Source: Flavobacteriaceae bacterium (GTDB lineage Bacteria > Bacteroidota > Bacteroidia > Flavobacteriales > Flavobacteriaceae). From it: a stretch of 6,859 nucleotides of DNA. Under the pieces are notes generated by a model. It did not search any database, was not told the DNA's origin, and was given only the letters and a program-made list of their open reading frames with translations. The position numbers were made by a program, and so were the translations under genes. The stretch is taken from assembly GCA_020347545.1 (NCBI GenBank), contig CP070731.1, positions 264,813 to 271,671 on the forward strand. Reading direction: 5' to 3'. Each line of letters begins with the position of its first letter. The stretch's first letter is position 1. Shown here one piece after another: positions 5,115-6,859 of the stretch.

Positions 5115-5825
5115 TTGATTTTGGATTTTTTAGAACATATATGTTCGAGCTGTTTGAAAAGAAAAAATTCTCTTTTTAGTGATTTGAGTGAGGAGGAGCT
5201 AGTAATTCTGGACGAAAATAGATATTCGGTTTTTTACAAATCGGGAGAAGTCATCTGCAAAGCAGGAACTAAGCCACTAGGCTTGATCTGTTTGAATCGG
5301 GGAAAAGTGAAAATTGTAAGAAGAGGAATGAACGGCATAAATCAGATCCTGGGATTGAGAAAAGCTTTAGATTTTTTAGGATTCAAGGCATTCATAAGCG
5401 GAGAGAGATTACTTTCGACGACGATTGCCTTGGAGGAATCGCAAGTATGTGTTATTGATCGAAAGAATTTCTTTGAGGTGGTTGAAAAGAACAATGATCT
5501 GGCTAAAAAGATCATGCGATTCTTGGCTAAAGAATTAAGGAACACAGACAATCGTTTGGTAAACTTGACACAAAAGCATCTTCGGGGTCGGCTTGCCGAA
5601 ACGTTACTAATGATTTACGACACATTCGGAACGGACCCGAAATCAGGATATCTGAAAGTTCGACTGAAAAGATACGAACTTGCCGCATTATCGAATATGA
5701 ATACGGCCAATGCCATTAGGGTACTAGGTTCATTTAAAAAAGCAAATCTACTGGTTGCTGAAAAACAGAATATCAGGTTGATCGATCTTAAGGCGCTCAA
5801 AGAAATAAGCGACTTTGACAAATAG
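5115..5825 (+). CDS. Crp/Fnr family transcriptional regulator
   Basis: This 236-residue DNA-binding regulator carries a cyclic-nucleotide-type sensor fold at about 20-115 (GEVICKAG, GLICLNRGKVKIVRR), a dimer helix at about 118-150 and a Crp-type winged helix at about 155-225 (RLAETLLMIYDTFG, then YELAALSNMNTANAIRVLGSFKK). Length and N-terminal HICSSC (Cys10, Cys13) fit flavobacterial Crp/Fnr proteins. Other cysteines are 48, 59 and 112. They do not follow the E. coli FNR cluster spacing, so an iron-sulfur cluster cannot be claimed. In the recognition helix, Ala198 and Ile201 stand where FNR has Glu209 and Ser212, while Arg202 is kept. Target sequence is therefore probably not the classic one. 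An in-frame TAA at 5112-5114 abuts the frame and no early ATG exists, so the start is TTG at 5115 or 5121. The gene is divergent from the metalloprotease. Confidence 0.9.
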   Translation: MILDFLEHICSSCLKRKNSLFSDLSEEELVILDENRYSVFYKSGEVICKAGTKPLGLICLNRGKVKIVRRGMNGINQILGLRKALDFLGFKAFISGERLLSTTIALEESQVCVIDRKNFFEVVEKNNDLAKKIMRFLAKELRNTDNRLVNLTQKHLRGRLAETLLMIYDTFGTDPKSGYLKVRLKRYELAALSNMNTANAIRVLGSFKKANLLVAEKQNIRLIDLKALKEISDFDK

Positions 5826-6150
5826 TCTCTTATCTGAATTCTAATTCGAATCCTTCTTTGCATTCACTCGAATTCAGCTCCAACTTCATGGATTGAATTT
5901 TAATCTACTGATCAAATTGACTTTATGAAGAATTTTAATTCAGAAGATTTAATAGCTTCTTATGATTTGTTTGGTAATTCATGAGGCAGATGTTCGTATT
6001 GATGAAATCGATTTCCAGTGTTATTATTGAATTTAATTTTTATAGTTGTTTAGGAGAATTACCTAAAATCAAAAAGTTTACGAAATGATTTGATTAATTC
6101 AAATATTCCTATTCCTATTTTTATTAATATTCGACCCAGAAAGGAAAATA
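5826..6150. other. Gene-poor AT-rich segment after the Crp/Fnr gene
   Basis: I see no credible gene here. Small inverted repeats are present: CTGAATTC at 5834-5841 with GAATTCAG at 5870-5877, TTTAGG/CCTAAA at 6049-6054 and 6062-6067, and ATTTGA/TCAAAT at 6088-6104. None has a convincing T-run for a crp terminator, although the first is correctly placed just after the stop. Confidence 0.5.
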
Positions 6151-6189
6151 AAAATCGCAACTAACTTTAAAACAGATAATTGCGATTTT
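6151..6189 (-). terminator. Terminator-like hairpin downstream of the tRNA-end repeat
   Basis: AAAATCGCAA (6151-6160) and TTGCGATTTT (6180-6189) are perfect 10-bp arms with a 19-base loop. On the minus strand the second arm runs into TTTTTATTTTCC, a good U-tract. It stands 6 bp beyond the tRNA-end repeat at 6195-6211, similar to the terminator after the intact tRNA. Confidence 0.55.
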
Positions 6190-6194
6190 AATTA

Positions 6195-6211
6195 GTGACC
6201 TCGACAGGATT
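6195..6211 (-). repeat. 17-bp copy of the tRNA-Arg 3' end
   Basis: This perfect direct repeat of 6377-6393 covers the last 16 bases of tRNA-Arg (from the T-loop to the discriminator base) plus one flanking base. The remaining tRNA body is not found beside it. Such copies arise as integrase attachment sites in tRNA genes or as remnants of a tandem tRNA. Confidence 0.85.
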
Positions 6212-6228
6212 GCTTTTCAAGCATCCTG
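6205..6228. other. Hairpin overlapping the tRNA-end repeat
   Basis: CAGGAT (6205-6210) pairs with ATCCTG (6223-6228) and GCTT (6212-6215) with AAGC (6219-6222), with one bulged base and a 3-base loop. It occupies the place where the tRNA T-arm would be, but its loop is not tRNA-like. Confidence 0.5.
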
Positions 6229-6250
6229 ATAAAGCTCCGTTTTGAAAAAG

Positions 6251-6289
6251 AAAACCTTCGATCTTCCTTGCGGCAGATCTGGGTTTTTT
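6251..6289 (+). terminator. Possible plus-strand terminator
   Basis: AAAACC (6251-6256) pairs with GGTTTT (6282-6287), and inside it GATCT (6260-6264) pairs with AGATC (6275-6279), with a small internal loop between. A T-run at 6284-6289 follows the stem. It could end plus-strand transcripts coming from the Crp/Fnr side before they meet the tRNA. Confidence 0.4.
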
Positions 6290-6345
6290 ATTTGGATATC
6301 ACTTATGCAAATGAATTTGCAACGCGCTCTCCAAATAAAAAACCC
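6281..6345. repeat. 16-bp inverted repeat joining two convergent terminator tails
   Basis: 6281-6296 is the exact reverse complement of 6330-6345. Each arm contains the T-run of one of the two convergent terminators. Within the 33-base loop a second perfect inverted repeat (TGCAAAT/ATTTGCA, 6306-6321) is nested. Confidence 0.8.
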
Positions 6346-6367
6346 TTCGCGACAAGCGAAGGGTTTT
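6339..6367 (-). terminator. Rho-independent terminator of tRNA-Arg
   Basis: The arms 6339-6350 and 6356-6367 make a perfect 12-bp stem with a 5-base loop. On the minus strand the second arm continues as TTTTTTATTTGG. It begins 10 bp after the tRNA 3' end. The plus-strand side also has T-rich sequence, so it may work in both directions. Confidence 0.85.
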
Positions 6368-6376
6368 CTTTCATCT

Positions 6377-6393
6377 GTGACCTCGACAGGATT
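6377..6393 (-). repeat. tRNA-Arg 3' end, resident copy of the 17-bp repeat
   Basis: This is the partner of 6195-6211, in the same orientation 182 bp away. It is the functional copy, being part of the intact tRNA gene. Flanking bases differ on both sides. Confidence 0.85.
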
Positions 6394-6451
6394 CAAACCT
6401 GTAACCTTCTGAGCCGTAATCAGATGCGCTATTCAGTTGCGCCACGAGGCC
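6378..6451 (-). tRNA. tRNA-Arg (anticodon ACG)
   Basis: The minus strand folds into a full 74-base cloverleaf: a 7-bp acceptor stem with one G-U pair, D stem GCGC/GCGC, anticodon stem TCTGA/TCAGA with loop TTACGGC, a 5-base variable loop, and T stem ACAGG/CCTGT with discriminator A. Loop positions 34-36 read ACG, which after inosine editing reads CGN arginine codons. The CCA end is not encoded. A terminator follows 10 bp downstream, and the DUF2007 gene lies 63 bp upstream on the same strand. Confidence 0.96.
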
Positions 6452-6514
6452 TTTTATATTCGGGCTGCAAATATATTTCTTTTTTGTAAAACAGGAAAAA
6501 AAATCGTCTAAAAC

Positions 6515-6754
6515 TTAAAGATTCATCGCTTCTTTAAAGGAGGCGAGTATCGGCTTGGCTTTTTCCATATCTTCTTCGTAAATAAAGAGTTCCACCAAAG
6601 AAGGGGATCCGCCGTAGAAACCTGCCCTTAGACCGGATTGAAAGTTGTTTTTTACCATGGAAGGGATACCGTTGTCATCCAGATCCAGCTGAAGTCTTTG
6701 AATTTCAATTAATGATCCTGTAAAAAATTTGATGTGTCTTGATTGATCGTCCAT
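6515..6754 (-). CDS. DUF2007 domain protein (putative signal-transducing protein)
   Basis: This small 79-residue cytoplasmic protein has no signal peptide or membrane segment. The pattern is that of the DUF2007 family: an opening strand (HIKFFTGSLIEIQRLQLDLD), then a helix-to-strand turn with NNGI-like DDNGIPSMVKN, then LVELFIYEEDMEKAKPILASF at the end. This suggests a small ferredoxin-like alpha-beta fold. The family is annotated as putative signal transducers, but no biochemical role is established. Length matches the family, so the gene looks complete. The ATG at 6752-6754 follows a good Bacteroidota-type promoter. The tRNA-Arg lies downstream on the same strand with no hairpin between, so read-through into the tRNA is possible. 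Confidence 0.85.
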   Translation of the reverse strand: MDDQSRHIKFFTGSLIEIQRLQLDLDDNGIPSMVKNNFQSGLRAGFYGGSPSLVELFIYEEDMEKAKPILASFKEAMNL

Positions 6755-6769
6755 AACAAAGCGTTTTCT

Positions 6770-6801
6770 TAAAGATACAAAAAAGCTTGCATTTTAGTCA
6801 A
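6770..6801 (-). promoter_or_regulatory. Bacteroidota-type promoter of the DUF2007 gene
   Basis: On the minus strand TTGAC (6797-6801) and TATCTTTA (6770-6777) are separated by 19 bp. This fits the -33 TTG / -7 TAnnTTTG arrangement of Bacteroidota with one mismatch in the -7 element. The start codon at 6754 is 15 bp downstream, giving a very short leader. The -33 element overlaps the possible stop of the upstream gene. Confidence 0.6.
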
Positions 6802-6859
6802 GGCTGTTTCGCGTTACGTAGTATCGCCATCCTATCAGTGCCATCTGCCATTTTTTGGC
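6794..6859 (-). CDS. Possible C-terminal end of a minus-strand gene (21 residues visible)
   Basis: The frame enters from the right edge and ends at TAA (6794-6796), reading AKKWQMALIGWRYYVTRNSL and Asp. The aromatic, basic composition looks protein-like, and the position 39 bp upstream of a same-strand gene is natural. The stretch is too short to identify, and one other minus frame is nearly as open, so this call is tentative. Confidence 0.4.
   Translation of the reverse strand, partial: AKKWQMALIGWRYYVTRNSLD

Noticed and set aside
4949..5179. Plus-strand open frame overlapping the start of the Crp/Fnr gene
   Set aside because: It contains the site-2 palindrome and overlaps the Crp/Fnr coding frame; it has no family pattern.
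5115..5825. Fe-S cluster in the Crp/Fnr protein, as in E. coli FNR
   Set aside because: Only two N-terminal cysteines (CxxC) are present and the later cysteines do not match FNR spacing, so a cluster cannot be claimed from sequence.
5834..5877. CTGAATTC/GAATTCAG inverted repeat as the crp terminator
   Set aside because: The 28-base loop is long and no T-run follows the second arm.
6268..6489. Plus-strand open frame across the tRNA region
   Set aside because: It is the antisense reading of tRNA-Arg and its terminator.

Overview
The window looks like a chromosomal stretch from a Bacteroidota bacterium, most likely a flavobacterium. Three things point there: two genes with the DUF6090 N-terminus that is typical of Flavobacteriia; a lipoprotein combining InlB-like repeats with 21-residue LNCSNN-type leucine-rich repeats and an acidic stretch after the lipid cysteine; and a Crp/Fnr regulator of the short, N-terminal-CxxC type common in that group. 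Starts lack clear Shine-Dalgarno sequences, intergenic DNA is AT-rich, and the one plausible promoter resembles the Bacteroidota TTG / TAnnTTTG pattern.

Left part (1-1979): the 3' end of an unidentified plus-strand gene meets a minus-strand operon of two DUF6090 membrane proteins tail to tail, the two stop codons sharing the palindrome TTAA. The two DUF6090 proteins have almost identical N-terminal membrane modules and unrelated C-terminal bodies. The downstream one also ends in a DUF3471-like beta domain.

Middle part (2177-5825): two predicted surface lipoprotein genes on the minus strand, each with its own terminator. One is an InlB-repeat/LRR protein and the other a metzincin-like zinc metalloprotease. 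They are followed by a divergently transcribed Crp/Fnr-type regulator. A long palindrome, ATATACCCT-N4-AGGGTATAT, occurs twice: between the protease and regulator genes, and upstream of the LRR lipoprotein. A perfect and a near-perfect TTGAT-N4-ATCAA box, 22 bp apart, also lie upstream of the LRR gene. My inference is a small local regulon in which the Crp/Fnr protein, whose recognition helix lacks the canonical Glu, controls itself, the protease and the LRR lipoprotein. The regions just beyond both lipoprotein terminators share a diverged homologous stretch, which suggests a duplicated and decayed sequence.

Right part (5826-6859): a gene-poor segment with several hairpins, a 17-bp direct repeat of the 3' end of an intact tRNA-Arg(ACG), the tRNA itself with its terminator, a small DUF2007 gene with a recognisable promoter, and a possible C-terminal end of another minus-strand gene at the window edge. 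The repeated tRNA end may be an integration scar or the remnant of a lost tandem tRNA.
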